Assembly (NCBI GenBank): GCA_002279065.1
Contig: NCKB01000014.1
Location: 55,755 to 119,754 of the forward strand
DNA: 64,000 nt
Direction of reading: 5' to 3'
Source of the DNA: Lysobacterales bacterium 15-68-25
GTDB lineage: Bacteria; Pseudomonadota; Gammaproteobacteria; Xanthomonadales; Rhodanobacteraceae
Each line of letters starts with the position of its first letter. Within the stretch, counting starts at the first letter, position 1. The translations under genes and the position numbers were made by a program. This document shows, piece after piece, positions 8,422 through 17,736 of the stretch. A model generated the notes under the pieces. That model ran no database searches, had not been told where the DNA came from, and saw nothing but the letters and a program-made list of their open reading frames with translations.

Positions 8422-9441
8422 ATGTCCAGTGCCCCCGACGCCCTCGCGACCCGCGACGCAGGCGATCAGCGCAACCACCGCGATGCGCGCCATGATCGCT
8501 GGTTCCGCTGGCTGCTCATGGCCTGCGCGCTGCTGGTGCTGGCCTCACTGGTCGGCGCCGCCGGCGCCACGCTGTGGGGGGGCCGCCACGCCTTCGGTAC
8601 CTTCGGCTGGCACTTCCTCACCAGCTCCGCCTGGGATCCGGGCAACGACGTCTACGGCGCACTGGTCCCGGTCTACGGCACCATCGCCACCTCGATCATC
8701 GCCCTGATCATCGCCGTGCCGATCAGTTTCGGTATCGCGCTGTACCTGTCCGAGGTCGCGCCGCCCTGGCTGCGCACGCCGGTCGCCTCGGCGATCGAGC
8801 TGCTGGCCGGCATCCCGTCGATCATCTACGGCATGTGGGGCCTGTTCATCTTCGCGCCGTTCTTCTCCGCACACATCAAGCCCTGGCTGACCAGCTACCT
8901 GGGCGACAGCCCGGACGACGGCAAGGTGTCCTGGGTCGCGGCGCATGTGCCGTTCATCGGCAAGCTGTTCGCCAGCAACTATCCGTTCGGCGCCAGCGTG
9001 CTTACCGCCGGCATCGTGCTGGCGATCATGATCATCCCGTTCATCTCCTCGGTGATGCGCGAGGTGTTCCAGACCGTCCCCACCCGCCTGAAGGAGTCCG
9101 CCTACGCGCTGGGCTCGAGCACCTGGGAGGTGGTCTGGGACATCGTGATGCCGTACACGCGCTCGGCGGTGATCGGCGGCGTGTTCCTTGGCCTCGGCCG
9201 CGCGCTGGGCGAGACGATGGCGGTGACCTTCGTGCTGGGCAACGCAATGGACCTGTCGGCCTCGCTGCTCGATCCGGGCGCCTCGATCGCCTCGACCATC
9301 GCCAACCAGTTCAGCGAGGCGGTGGGCCTGCAGAAGTCCACCCTGATGGCGCTGGCCCTCCTGCTGTTCGTGGTCACCTTCGTCGTGCTGCTGATCGCCC
9401 GCCTGATGCTGCGCCAGCTGAAGAAGCGGGAGGGCATGTGA
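8422..9441 (+). CDS. pstC: Phosphate ABC transporter permease PstC
   Basis: The 339-residue inner-membrane protein has about six hydrophobic segments. The first, residues ~31-55 (LLMACALLVLASLVGA), follows a charged cytoplasmic start of about 30 residues. The binding-protein-dependent permease motif, with 'EAVGLQKSTLMALALLL' near the end and the EAA-type loop 'ESAYALGSSTWEVVWDIVMPY', contacts PstB. A longer-than-usual loop (about residues 150-190) lies between the middle helices. It pairs with PstA to form the phosphate channel. The stop overlaps the pstA ATG by one base, so the two are translationally coupled. Confidence 0.95.
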   Translation: MSSAPDALATRDAGDQRNHRDARHDRWFRWLLMACALLVLASLVGAAGATLWGGRHAFGTFGWHFLTSSAWDPGNDVYGALVPVYGTIATSIIALIIAVPISFGIALYLSEVAPPWLRTPVASAIELLAGIPSIIYGMWGLFIFAPFFSAHIKPWLTSYLGDSPDDGKVSWVAAHVPFIGKLFASNYPFGASVLTAGIVLAIMIIPFISSVMREVFQTVPTRLKESAYALGSSTWEVVWDIVMPYTRSAVIGGVFLGLGRALGETMAVTFVLGNAMDLSASLLDPGASIASTIANQFSEAVGLQKSTLMALALLLFVVTFVVLLIARLMLRQLKKREGM

Positions 9442-10307
9442 TGAATACCCTGTACCTGCGCCGCCGCATCACCAACTGGATCGCGCTCGGCCTGAGCGTG
9501 TTCGCCACCCTGATCGGCCTGGGCTTCCTGGCCTGGATCCTGTGGGAGACCCTGCGCCAGGGCATCAGCGCGCTGGACCTGAAGCTGTTCACCAAGATCA
9601 CCGCCTACGGCGCCGATGGCGGCCTGGCCAACGCCATGGTCGGCAGCCTGATCATCAACTTCATCGGCATCGCCATCGCCACGCCGATCGGCGTGCTGGC
9701 GGGCACCTGGCTGGCCGAGTACGCCAACCGCACCAAGCTGGGCGAGACGATCCGCTTCCTCAACGACATCCTGCTGTCGGCACCGTCGATCGTGATGGGC
9801 CTGTTCGTCTACACCATCGTGGTGCTGCCGAGCACCGCGCTGACCGACGGCAACACCACCTTCTCCGGCTTCGCCGGCGGCGTGGCCCTGGCGCTGATCG
9901 CCCTGCCGGTGATCGTGCGCACCACCGACGAGATGCTGCGCCTGGTGCCCTCCACCCTGCGCGAGGCGGCGCTGTCGCTGGGCGTGCCGCAGTGGAAGCT
10001 GACCCTGCAGATCCTGATCCGGGCGGCGCGTTCGGGCATCATCACCGGCGTGCTGCTGGCGCTGGCGCGCATCAGCGGCGAAACCGCGCCGCTGCTGTTC
10101 ACCGCCTTCGGCAACAACTTCATGGTGCTGAGCCCGATGAGCAAGATGGCCAGCCTGCCGCAGATCATCTACCAGTACGCGAACGACCCGGGTGACGCGA
10201 TGCACGCGCTGGCCTGGGCCGGCGCCTTCGTGGTGACGATGTTCGTGCTGCTGCTCAGCCTCGCTTCCCGCCTGGTCCTTTCCCGCAACAAGGTGTCCCA
10301 TGACTGA
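9441..10307 (+). CDS. pstA: Phosphate ABC transporter permease PstA
   Basis: The 288-residue integral membrane protein has six predicted helices, the first at about residues 10-33. The EAA loop appears as '[20 protein letters not shown]', followed by '[16 protein letters not shown]', both typical of PstA. A periplasmic loop ([13 protein letters not shown]) separates the central helices. The ATG shares its first base with the pstC stop, and the last eight bases overlap pstB, so expression is tightly coupled. It forms the heterodimeric channel with PstC and is energised by PstB. Confidence 0.95.
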   Translation: MNTLYLRRRITNWIALGLSVFATLIGLGFLAWILWETLRQGISALDLKLFTKITAYGADGGLANAMVGSLIINFIGIAIATPIGVLAGTWLAEYANRTKLGETIRFLNDILLSAPSIVMGLFVYTIVVLPSTALTDGNTTFSGFAGGVALALIALPVIVRTTDEMLRLVPSTLREAALSLGVPQWKLTLQILIRAARSGIITGVLLALARISGETAPLLFTAFGNNFMVLSPMSKMASLPQIIYQYANDPGDAMHALAWAGAFVVTMFVLLLSLASRLVLSRNKVSHD

Positions 10308-11115
10308 GTCCGCCGCCGCCGGCCTCCACCCGCAGCCCGCGGCCAGCCCCGGGGCCGTCGCGCCCACCAAGATCCAGGTCAACGACCTGCATTTCTACTA
10401 CAACGGGTTCCATGCGCTGAAAGGCATCAGCATGGCAATCCCGGAGAAGAAGGTCACGGCCATCATCGGCCCGTCCGGCTGCGGCAAGTCCACCCTGCTG
10501 CGCATCTTCAACCGCATCTACGCGATCTACCCGAAGCTGGAAGCGCGTGGCGAAGTGATCCTGGACGGCGAGAACGTGCTCGCCCCGGGCTATTCGATGA
10601 ACCGCCTGCGCAGCAAGGTCGGCATGGTGTTCCAGAAGCCGGTGCCGTTCCCGATGACGATCTTCGAGAACGTCGCCTACGGCATCCGCCACCACGAGAA
10701 GCTCTCCCGCGCCGACATGGAAGTGCGCGTGGAGAAGGCCCTGCGCGACGCCGCGCTGTGGGACGAGGTGAAGGACAAGCTCAAGCAGAACGCACTCGGC
10801 CTGTCCGGCGGCCAGCAGCAGCGCCTGTGCATTGCCCGCGCGATCGCGCTCCGGCCCGAGGTGCTGCTGCTCGACGAGCCGACCTCGGCGCTCGATCCGA
10901 TCGCCACCGGCCGCATCGAGCAGCTGGTGGAGGAGCTCAAGAGCCAGTTCACCATCGTCATCGTCACCCACAACATGCAGCAGGCGGCGCGCTGCTCGGA
11001 CCTCACCGCGTTCATGTACATGGGCGAGCTGATCGAATTCGACGGCACCGAGAAGATCTTCACCAAGCCGAGCAAGAAGCAGACCGAGGACTACATCACC
11101 GGCCGCTTCGGCTGA
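10300..11115 (+). CDS. pstB: Phosphate ABC transporter ATPase PstB
   Basis: The 271-residue ATPase has Walker [13 protein letters not shown], the Q-loop '[21 protein letters not shown]' typical of PstB, signature [14 protein letters not shown], Walker [13 protein letters not shown], and the H-loop '[13 protein letters not shown]'. The first ~25 residues (Ala/Pro-rich) are an extension before the ABC core. It overlaps pstA by eight bases. The C-terminal '[10 protein letters not shown]' is the usual PstB end. It powers phosphate import and, through PhoU and PhoR, takes part in phosphate signalling; the phoBR genes are not in the window. Confidence 0.97.
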   Translation: MTESAAAGLHPQPAASPGAVAPTKIQVNDLHFYYNGFHALKGISMAIPEKKVTAIIGPSGCGKSTLLRIFNRIYAIYPKLEARGEVILDGENVLAPGYSMNRLRSKVGMVFQKPVPFPMTIFENVAYGIRHHEKLSRADMEVRVEKALRDAALWDEVKDKLKQNALGLSGGQQQRLCIARAIALRPEVLLLDEPTSALDPIATGRIEQLVEELKSQFTIVIVTHNMQQAARCSDLTAFMYMGELIEFDGTEKIFTKPSKKQTEDYITGRFG

Positions 11116-11176
11116 TCCGGCTGAGCCGTCCCCGCGTTCCACCCGTTCCACGCATCCCAGACAGGCAGGTATCGAC

Positions 11177-11899
11177 ATGAGCAGCGGCAGCGAGCACATC
11201 ATCAAGAGCTACGACAGCGAACTGGCCCGCCTCACCGGCGAGATCGTGCGCATGGGCGAGCTGTCGGTGACCCAGCTGGAGTCGGCGATCGACGTGATCG
11301 CCCGCCGCGACGAGCGCGCCGCGCAGCGCGTGGTGGCCAACGACGACGCGATCGACCAGCTCGAGCAGGAAATCAGCCACGACGTGGTGCGCCTGCTGGC
11401 ACTGCGTGCGCCGATGGCCGGCGACCTGCGCAACGTGTTCGCCGCCCTGCGCATCGCCGCGGACATCGAACGCATCGGCGACTACGCCGCCAACGTGGCC
11501 AAGCGCTCGATCCCGCTGTCGATGGTCGCCCCGATCTCGCCGACCAAGGGCCTGGACTACCTGGCCAAGCTGGCCGCCGCCGAGGTGCGCGAGGTGCTGG
11601 TGGCCTACCGCGACCAGGATGCCGAGCACGCCTACCAGGTGTGGAAGAGCGACGCCGAGCTGGACGAGGCCTACACCGGCTACTTCCGCCAGCTGCTCAC
11701 CTACATGATGGAAGACCCGCGCAACATCACGCCATGCACGCACCTGCTGTTCATGGCCAAGAACATCGAGCGCATCGGCGACCACGCCACCAACATCGCC
11801 GAGAGCATCTGGTTCCAGGTACACGGCGAGACGCTGGACAAGCAGCGCGTGAAGCGCGACTTCACCTCCAGCCCGGAGCTGACCAAGCTCGGCGAGTAA
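11177..11899 (+). CDS. phoU: Phosphate transport regulator PhoU
   Basis: The 240-residue cytosolic all-helical protein has two PhoU three-helix repeats. Each carries the metal-binding E/DxxxD signature: 'DIERIGDYAANVAK' in the first and 'NIERIGDHATNIAE' in the second. PhoU bridges PstB and the sensor kinase PhoR and represses the Pho regulon when phosphate is plentiful. It is the last gene of the pst operon, 61 nt behind pstB with an AGGCAGGT-type ribosome site, and is followed by a strong hairpin terminator. Confidence 0.97.
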   Translation: MSSGSEHIIKSYDSELARLTGEIVRMGELSVTQLESAIDVIARRDERAAQRVVANDDAIDQLEQEISHDVVRLLALRAPMAGDLRNVFAALRIAADIERIGDYAANVAKRSIPLSMVAPISPTKGLDYLAKLAAAEVREVLVAYRDQDAEHAYQVWKSDAELDEAYTGYFRQLLTYMMEDPRNITPCTHLLFMAKNIERIGDHATNIAESIWFQVHGETLDKQRVKRDFTSSPELTKLGE

Positions 11900-11922
11900 G
11901 CCAACGGCGACCCGTAAACAGG

Positions 11923-11956
11923 GACGCCCGCCGGCGCGAGCCGGCGGGCGTCCGCG
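11923..11956 (+). terminator. Terminator of the pst-phoU operon
   Basis: A perfect 13-bp stem (GACGCCCGCCGGC / GCCGGCGGGCGTC) with a GCGA tetraloop is followed by a weak T-run (CCGCGTTTG). The stem is strong, the U-tract poor. Confidence 0.7.
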
Positions 11957-11968
11957 TTTGTGCCACCT

Positions 11969-12256
11969 TCAGGCTGCGGGGTTGCCGCGACCGCGTGCCT
12001 CGCGGCGCAGCGTGGCGCCGCGCACCATGCCGAACACGCCGATCGCGATCCAGGCCACCTGCATCAGGAAGGCCGGCCAGTTCATCGGCGAGCCGCCGAA
12101 CACCAGCGACAGCAGCACACCGACCGCGCCCACCACGTTCATCAGCTGGTAGACCAGCCCCTGCCCGCGCAGCTTGTGGGCCTGGAGCAGGAAGTACGCC
12201 AGCAGCACCAGCGCCACGCCCAGGTAACCCGTCCAGTCATGCCAGGTGAAGTTCAT
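11969..12256 (-). CDS. Small membrane protein (CBU_0592-like family)
   Basis: The 95-residue protein has three hydrophobic segments: GYLGVALVLLAYFLL (about residues 10-25), VYQLMNVVGAVGVLLSLVF (35-54) and 'FLMQVAWIAIGVFGMV' (61-78), with a basic tail. The order 'GY.G..L.L.AYFLL' then 'YQL.N..GA.G' matches the CBU_0592-like transmembrane family, whose role is unknown. Its ATG overlaps the rlmB stop (ATGA), so it is the distal gene of an rnr-rlmB transcript. The start at 12256 was preferred over a longer reading that would run into rlmB. Confidence 0.75.
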   Translation of the reverse strand: MNFTWHDWTGYLGVALVLLAYFLLQAHKLRGQGLVYQLMNVVGAVGVLLSLVFGGSPMNWPAFLMQVAWIAIGVFGMVRGATLRREARGRGNPAA

Positions 12257-12999
12257 CGTTTCGCGCTCCGCTGCCGCAAGGCTTCGAACAGCACCACGCC
12301 GGTGGCGACGGAGACGTTGAGGCTCTCCATCGTGCCGGGCATCGGGATCTTCGCCACGAAATCGCACAGCTCGCGGGTCAGCCGGCGCATGCCCTCGCCC
12401 TCGCTGCCCAGCACCAGCGCCACCGGTCCGGTCAGGTCGATGCCGTAGATCGAGTCATCGGTGTCGCCGGCCATGCCGGTGATCCACACGCCGGAGTCCT
12501 TCAGCTCGCGCAAGGTGCGCGCGAGGTTGGTCACCGCGATCAGCGGCACGCGGTCGGCGCCGCCGGCCGACGCCCGGCGAACCACCGGGGTCAGGCCCAC
12601 CGCGCGATCCTTCGGCACGATCACCGCGGTCACCCTGGCCGCCGCGGCGCTGCGCAGGCAGGCGCCGAGGTTGTGCGGGTCGGTCACGCCGTCGAGCACC
12701 AGCACCAGCGTGTCGCTGCCGTCGCGTTCGAGCAGCGCCGGCAGGTCGCCCTCGTGCGCCATCGGCGGCGGCTCGTAAAGGGCCACCACGCCCTGGTGGC
12801 GCGCCTCGCCGGACAGCTTGTCCAGCTGCTCGCGCGGCCGGTGATGCACGGGAATCTTCAGCGCCTTGGCCCGCTCGGCCAGCGCCTGCACGCGCGCATT
12901 GCGCTGGCCCTGCTCGACCAGCAGCTCACGCACCTGCCCGGCATCGTTGCTGAGGGCACCTTCCACCGGGTTGATGCCGACGATCCAGCTTTCGCTCAT
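12253..12999 (-). CDS. rlmB: 23S rRNA (guanosine-2'-O-)-methyltransferase RlmB
   Basis: The 248-residue SpoU/TrmH-family enzyme methylates the ribose of a conserved guanosine (G2251 in E. coli) in the 23S rRNA peptidyl-transferase P-loop. Residues 1-75 form the substrate-binding domain ('GINPVEGAL' start). The trefoil-knot SPOUT domain holds motif 1 'LDGVTDPHNLGACLRSA', motif 2 'LVLGSEGEGMRRL' and motif 3 'IPMPGTMESLNVSVATGVVLFE'. All three include the family's AdoMet and catalytic residues (N and R of motif 1, E of motif 2, S/N of motif 3). Only four bases separate it from rnr upstream, the usual rnr-rlmB pairing. Confidence 0.96.
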   Translation of the reverse strand: MSESWIVGINPVEGALSNDAGQVRELLVEQGQRNARVQALAERAKALKIPVHHRPREQLDKLSGEARHQGVVALYEPPPMAHEGDLPALLERDGSDTLVLVLDGVTDPHNLGACLRSAAAARVTAVIVPKDRAVGLTPVVRRASAGGADRVPLIAVTNLARTLRELKDSGVWITGMAGDTDDSIYGIDLTGPVALVLGSEGEGMRRLTRELCDFVAKIPMPGTMESLNVSVATGVVLFEALRQRSAKR

Positions 13000-13003
13000 C
13001 TAC

Positions 13004-15706
13004 TTACTTGCCTTTCGATCGGGTGGGACGCCCGCCGCGGCCGGACGGCTTGGGCTTGTCCGCGTAGCGGGTGGCCGCCTTCGCAGCCGTCTTCTTCGCC
13101 ACGGCCTTCGCCGGAGCCTTCCCCTTCGGCTTGCCGCCGGACGACGGCACCGCAGGCAGGGCCGGCAACGCCGGGGTTTCCTTGGCGTATGCGCGGGGCG
13201 GCGGATTATCGCGCGCCGCTGCCGGCGCCGACACCCCGCCCTCGCCTCGCCCGAATGCCCGGCCGATCGCCTTGGCCGCGCGACCGAACATGCCCGGTGC
13301 CTTTTCCGCCCGGGCGGTGGCGGCCTTCGGTGCCACCGCCTTGGGCAACGAGTAGCGCTCGCCGCCAGCCGCATAGTCGTACGCCTTGGCCGTATGTGGC
13401 GGTGGCACGCCACGAGCCTTCCGCGGCACCAGCCGGAAATCGATCTTGCGGTCCTCCAGGCTGGCGCGCAGCACCTGCACGCGCACGTGGTCGCCCAGGC
13501 GGAACTGCTCGCCGGACTTCTCGCCCTTGAGCAGCTTGCGCTGCGGATCGAAGTGGTAATAGTCGTTGGCCAACTGGCTGATGTGCACCAGGCCCGACAC
13601 CTTGGACTCGTCCAGCTCCACGAACAGGCCGAACGAGGTGACGCCGGTGACCACGCCGTCGAACTCGCTGCCGACGTGCTTGCTCATCCAGGCGCACTTG
13701 AAGCGCTCGTCGACGTCGCGCTCGGCTTCCTCTGCCCGGCGCTCGCGCTGCGAACAGTGCACCGCCAGCGAGCCCATCTCCGCCGGCGTGTAGACGTACT
13801 TGGCCACCTTGCCGCCACCCAGCGCAAAGCGGATCGCGCGATGCACCAGCAGGTCGGGGTAGCGACGGATCGGTGAGGTGAAGTGCGCGTAGGCCGACAG
13901 CGCCAGGCCGAAGTGGCCGCGGTTGTCCGGCTGGTAGGCCGCCATGCTCTGCGCACGCAACAGCACCGACTGGATCAGCTCGCGCTCCGGCCGTTCGCGC
14001 ACCAGCCTGAGCAGCTCGGCGAAGTCGCCGGGGGTGACCTCGGCCAGCGACGGCAGGCCAAGCTTGAACTCGCGCAGGAACTGCTGCAGGTCCTCGTACT
14101 TCTCCGCCGGCGGCGGCTCGTGCGCACGGAACAGCGCCGGCACCTTCTTCTTTTCCAGGAACAGGGCGGCCTGCACGTTCGCCGCGATCATGCATTCCTC
14201 GATCAACTTGTGCGCGTCGTTGCGCTCGATCGCGCCCATCGTCTCGACCTCGCCACGCTGGTCGAGGCGGAACTTCACCTCCGGCGTCTCGAAGTCGATC
14301 GCGCCCCGACCCAGGCGCTGCGCGGCCATCGCCTGGTACAGCGCATGCAAGTGTTCCAGCTGCGGCAGCACGTCGGCCACTTCCTGGCGTGCCTCCGGAT
14401 CGTTCAGACCGACCACCTGCCACACCTTGTCGTAGGTCAGGCGGGCATGCGACCGCATCACCGCGTCATAGAACTTCGATCGGGTGACCTCGCCTTCGGC
14501 ACTGACCTGCATGTCGCAGACCATGCACAGCCGCTCGACCTTCGGGTTGAGCGAACAGATGCCGTTGGAGAGCGTCTCCGGAAGCATCGGCACGACGAAG
14601 CCGGGGAAGTAGGTGGACGTGCTGCGTTCCTGCGCCTCGGTGTCCAGCGCGGTGCCGGGCTTGACGTAGTGCGACACGTCGGCGATCGCCACGATCAGCC
14701 GCCAGCCGCCACCACGCTTCGGCTCGGCGTACACCGCGTCGTCGAAATCGCGCGCATCGGCGCCGTCGATGGTCACCAGCGGCAGCTTGCGCAGGTCGAT
14801 TCGCCCGTCGCGCTCGGCGGCGGTGACCTCCGGCTCCACCTCGGCGGCATCGCGCAGCACCTGCGGCGACCATTCGCGCGGCAGGTCGTAGCTGGCGATC
14901 GCCATCTCCACCAGTAGCGAAGGCTGCAGGCGCTCGCCCAGCACCGAGCGGATCTCGCCCAGCGGCAGGCGCTGCGCGGTCGGCGGATCGGTGATCTCCA
15001 CCACCACGATCTGCCCGTTGCGTGCGCCCATCTCCTTGCCCGGGGTGATCAGGATGTCCTGCAGCAGGCGACGGTCGTCCGGCGCCACCAGGGTGACGCC
15101 GTTCTCCACCATCACGCGGCCGACCAGTCGCGGCGAACGCCGCTGCAGCACCTCGACGATCGCACCCTGGCGACGGCCGCGGCGATCCAGGCCGACCACG
15201 CTGGCCAGCACACGGTCGCCGTGCATCACCGAGCGCATCTGCTGCGGCGACAGATAGAGGTCGTCACCGCCCTCGTCGGGACGCAGGAAGCCGTAGCCCT
15301 CGGCGTTGGCGATCACCAGACCCGGAATCAGGTCCAGCTTCTGTGCCGGGGCGTAATCGCCGCGGCGGCCTTGCAGCAGCTGGCCGTCGCGCACCATCGC
15401 GCCGAGCCGCTTGCGCAACGCCATCAGGTCGGTGGGGTGATCGAGCTGCAGCGCTTCGGCGATGCGCGCCTCGCTCAGCCATTCGCCGCGGTCGGCCAGC
15501 ATCGCCAGGATCGCCTCGCGGCTGGCAATCGGGCGCTCGTAGCGCTGTGCCTCGCGCTCGGCCTGCGGATCGCGGATCGTGCCGGAGCCCTTGCGCGGCG
15601 CACCGCCGTTGGAGCGTGGCTTGCGCGACGGCTGCAGCGGCGCGTCGTCGCGGGAGGAAGCGGATGCGCGGCGCTTGCCGCCACGCGTGTTTTTCTTCTG
15701 GGTCAC
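13004..15706 (-). CDS. rnr: Ribonuclease R
   Basis: The 900-residue 3'-5' exoribonuclease degrades structured RNA and takes part in rRNA and mRNA quality control. It begins with GTG behind AAGGTAA. A basic leader of ~60 residues precedes the helix-turn-helix RNase R domain (SREAILAMLADRGEWLSE). Two cold-shock domains follow, then the RNB catalytic domain with DARDFDDAVYA at about residues 316-326 carrying the metal-binding aspartates. The S1 domain ('FDGVVTGVTSFGLFVELDE') comes next. A ~130-residue C-terminal tail rich in Lys, Arg, Pro and Ala ends in 'GRGGRPTRSKGK'; this tail is longer than the E. coli one. It lies directly upstream of rlmB. Confidence 0.97.
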   Translation of the reverse strand: MTQKKNTRGGKRRASASSRDDAPLQPSRKPRSNGGAPRKGSGTIRDPQAEREAQRYERPIASREAILAMLADRGEWLSEARIAEALQLDHPTDLMALRKRLGAMVRDGQLLQGRRGDYAPAQKLDLIPGLVIANAEGYGFLRPDEGGDDLYLSPQQMRSVMHGDRVLASVVGLDRRGRRQGAIVEVLQRRSPRLVGRVMVENGVTLVAPDDRRLLQDILITPGKEMGARNGQIVVVEITDPPTAQRLPLGEIRSVLGERLQPSLLVEMAIASYDLPREWSPQVLRDAAEVEPEVTAAERDGRIDLRKLPLVTIDGADARDFDDAVYAEPKRGGGWRLIVAIADVSHYVKPGTALDTEAQERSTSTYFPGFVVPMLPETLSNGICSLNPKVERLCMVCDMQVSAEGEVTRSKFYDAVMRSHARLTYDKVWQVVGLNDPEARQEVADVLPQLEHLHALYQAMAAQRLGRGAIDFETPEVKFRLDQRGEVETMGAIERNDAHKLIEECMIAANVQAALFLEKKKVPALFRAHEPPPAEKYEDLQQFLREFKLGLPSLAEVTPGDFAELLRLVRERPERELIQSVLLRAQSMAAYQPDNRGHFGLALSAYAHFTSPIRRYPDLLVHRAIRFALGGGKVAKYVYTPAEMGSLAVHCSQRERRAEEAERDVDERFKCAWMSKHVGSEFDGVVTGVTSFGLFVELDESKVSGLVHISQLANDYYHFDPQRKLLKGEKSGEQFRLGDHVRVQVLRASLEDRKIDFRLVPRKARGVPPPHTAKAYDYAAGGERYSLPKAVAPKAATARAEKAPGMFGRAAKAIGRAFGRGEGGVSAPAAARDNPPPRAYAKETPALPALPAVPSSGGKPKGKAPAKAVAKKTAAKAATRYADKPKPSGRGGRPTRSKGK

Positions 15707-15779
15707 TCAGTTACCTTGGTTGAAGGCCTCCGGAACGGAAATCGTCCGGAAGCAGGGGAAATTTTTTGTCGACGCATTG

Positions 15780-15808
15780 TTGACAACCCTGGGGGAGATG
15801 CCTAATCT
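15780..15808 (+). promoter_or_regulatory. Sigma70 promoter of tRNA-Leu
   Basis: A consensus -35 TTGACA (15780-15785), a 17-bp spacer and a -10 TAATCT (15803-15808) are followed by a GC-rich discriminator (ACGCGGC), typical of stringently controlled stable-RNA promoters. The tRNA begins 40 nt downstream of the -10. Confidence 0.75.
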
Positions 15809-15847
15809 ACGCGGCTCGCGCAGCCCAAACGGTTACGCGGCCCACCT

Positions 15848-15932
<85 letters not shown>

Positions 15933-15942
15933 ATTGTAGACG

Positions 15943-15970
15943 AAGCCCGCAGCGATGCGGGCTTTGTCGT
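15943..15970 (+). terminator. Terminator of tRNA-Leu
   Basis: A perfect 9-bp stem (AAGCCCGCA / TGCGGGCTT), a GCGA tetraloop and a TTTGTCGTTT tail, 10 nt after the tRNA CCA end. Confidence 0.85.
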
Positions 15971-16008
15971 TTCTGCGGTTCATACGCGCCGCCGAGGGTG
16001 ATCCGTCG

Positions 16009-16614
16009 ATGACGACCACGCACCACGCTCTGGCCTCGCACCGCCACTGGGTGTTCGACCTGGACGGCACACTGACGATCGCCGTGCACGACTTCGCCGC
16101 CATCCGCCGCGCGCTGGCGATCCGCGACGACGAGGACATCCTCGCCCACATCGCCGCCCTGCCAGCGCGGGAGGCTGATGCCAAGCGCGCCTGGCTGCTG
16201 GAACACGAGCGTGAGCTGGCGCATGCCTCGCGTCCGGCCGAAGGCGCCGTGCCGCTGGTGCGCACACTGGCTGCACGTGGCTGCCGACTCGGCATCCTCA
16301 CCCGCAACCTGCGTGAGCTGGCGCTGCTGTCGCTGGAGGCGATCGGCCTGGCCGATTGTTTCGACCCGGCCGACGTGCTCGGTCGCGAGGACGCGGCCCC
16401 CAAACCCGATCCGGCCGGGCTGCACCACATCGCCGCCCGCTGGTCGGTCGATCCGGCCCGGCTGGCGATGGTCGGCGACTATGCCTACGACCTGGCCAGC
16501 GCCCGCGCTGCCGGCGCCCGCTCCGTGCTGGTGAACCTGCCGGACAACCGCTGGCCGGAGCTGGCCGACTGGCACTTCGCCGACTGCCACGCCTTGGCCG
16601 CCGCGCTGGCCTGA
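16009..16614 (+). CDS. HAD-superfamily hydrolase (phosphoglycolate-phosphatase-like)
   Basis: The 201-residue cytosolic protein shows all four HAD motifs: FDLDGTLT (motif I, nucleophile and acid/base aspartates), 'LGILTRN' (motif II, threonine), the lysine in 'APKPDPAG' (motif III) and 'VGDYAYDLASARAAG' (motif IV). A helical cap of about 60 residues sits between motifs I and II, the C1 cap of Gph/YjjG-type phosphatases. The ATG at 16009 was chosen because it follows GAGGGTGAT and precedes the first strand; an earlier in-frame ATG lies over the tRNA terminator. Substrate unknown; small phosphorylated metabolites are usual for the family. Confidence 0.88.
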   Translation: MTTTHHALASHRHWVFDLDGTLTIAVHDFAAIRRALAIRDDEDILAHIAALPAREADAKRAWLLEHERELAHASRPAEGAVPLVRTLAARGCRLGILTRNLRELALLSLEAIGLADCFDPADVLGREDAAPKPDPAGLHHIAARWSVDPARLAMVGDYAYDLASARAAGARSVLVNLPDNRWPELADWHFADCHALAAALA

Positions 16615-16629
16615 GCCCCTCGCAGATCG

Positions 16630-16643
16630 GTAGGAGCCCGCTT
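16630..16643 (+). repeat. REP half-element
   Basis: GTAGGAGCCCGCTT matches the head of the REP unit found paired at 4781-4857 and 31803-31885. Only one arm is present, and it touches the stop codon of the minus-strand VOC gene. Confidence 0.55.
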
Positions 16644-17059
16644 CAGCCTGGATGGGGCGGGCCCTTCAGCTCGACCATGTTGCCCTCGGGATCGAAACAG
16701 TAGATCGAGGGTCCTTCCCCTCTCGCGCCGTAACGCATGCCGAGGTCGCCGATGCGCACACCGTGGGCGCGCAGGAGGGCCAGGATCGCCGCCTCGTCGT
16801 AATCCTCCACGCGTAGGCAGAAGTGGTCCATGTTGCGCCCCTCGGCCCCCGGGCCCGCACCGCCCAGCCGACCGATCTTCCCGTCCACGCCGACCAGGTC
16901 GATCAGCGAGGCACCGGCGCGCAGCTGCACCAGCCCGATGTCGTCCTGCCGCCGCTCGACGCGGCAGCCAAGCACCTCGCAGTAGAAGTGCAGCATCGCG
17001 TCCATGTCGGTCACGCGCAGCACCACGTGGTCGATTTCGCCGATTCGAATCCGAAACAT
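16643..17059 (-). CDS. VOC/glyoxalase-fold protein
   Basis: The 138-residue protein has the two beta-alpha-beta-beta-beta modules of the vicinal-oxygen-chelate fold. Likely metal ligands are the histidine in 'IDHVVLRV' near the start, the histidine in 'NMDHFCLRVEDYDE' and the glutamate in 'GNMVELKG' near the end. 'DPEGNMVELKGP' is the standard VOC C-terminal motif. Members include glyoxalase I, dioxygenases and resistance proteins; nothing here fixes the reaction. The ATG at 17059 starts directly before the first strand, whereas the upstream in-frame extension is arginine-rich and non-coding in character. It is convergent with the HAD gene. Confidence 0.85.
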   Translation of the reverse strand: MFRIRIGEIDHVVLRVTDMDAMLHFYCEVLGCRVERRQDDIGLVQLRAGASLIDLVGVDGKIGRLGGAGPGAEGRNMDHFCLRVEDYDEAAILALLRAHGVRIGDLGMRYGARGEGPSIYCFDPEGNMVELKGPPHPG

Positions 17060-17224
17060 GAAGCGCCTCGTCGCGGGGAAGAACGAGGATACCCGCAACA
17101 TGCAGCACGACGACGCGACCGGGGCGGCAGCACCGCAGGAGTCATCGGCGCGGAGCCACCGCCAGGATCGCGCACGCCTCGGCCTGCGCGGCGCCATTCA
17201 TGAGTTGCGCCTGACTTTGGATAA

Positions 17225-17569
17225 TCAACGGCTGGCCAACGCCTGCGCCTCGTCGTCTCTTGCCTGCATCATCGCGACCAGGCTCTCGATCTGCTGGCGC
17301 GTCAGAGGCGCGTCGCTCTTCAGGTGGCGATACAACTGCGGCCCAACGGCGGTCTGGAACCGTCGGTCCACGGCGTCATAGTTGGCGCGGTACTCTGCGA
17401 ACGCGGTGCGGTTGCCCAGCACCATCTGCACCTGACGCTCGGTCAGGCCGCTGGCCCGCGCGAGCAGCTCGATCGTGCTCATTTCCCGCGGACCCGCGGC
17501 GTAGGACACCGCCGGCCAGGCGATTCCGGCGGCGATGCACAGGCCAAACACGCGCTGTAGGTTTTTCAT
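17225..17569 (-). CDS. Small secreted helical protein, unknown function
   Basis: A 114-residue reading frame with a good signal peptide (MKNLQRVFGLCIAAGIAWPAV, cleavage near SYA-AG). The mature ~90 residues look all-helical, with 'STIELLARASGLTERQVQMVLGN', a tyrosine-rich 'EYRANYDAVDRRF' and a final 'RQQIESLVAMMQARDD'. The pattern of alternating hydrophobic residues suggests a three- or four-helix bundle in the periplasm. I do not recognise the family. It stands alone between the VOC gene and the large regulator, both on the same strand. Confidence 0.65.
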   Translation of the reverse strand: MKNLQRVFGLCIAAGIAWPAVSYAAGPREMSTIELLARASGLTERQVQMVLGNRTAFAEYRANYDAVDRRFQTAVGPQLYRHLKSDAPLTRQQIESLVAMMQARDDEAQALASR

Positions 17570-17736
17570 CTCGCTCTCCCAGGTGCAGGCAGGCCCGCCG
17601 CATCCCGGCGATGCGGCTTCGGCAAGCTCCTGCTTGCGCAGCCTGCGCTATCGCCGCGCCCGAGCGCAGTGACAGCCATTGGTTTCACCGTGACATGTGC
17701 GATCGCACGCCTGCCGGGCGGGTGCCCCTGGCGGCC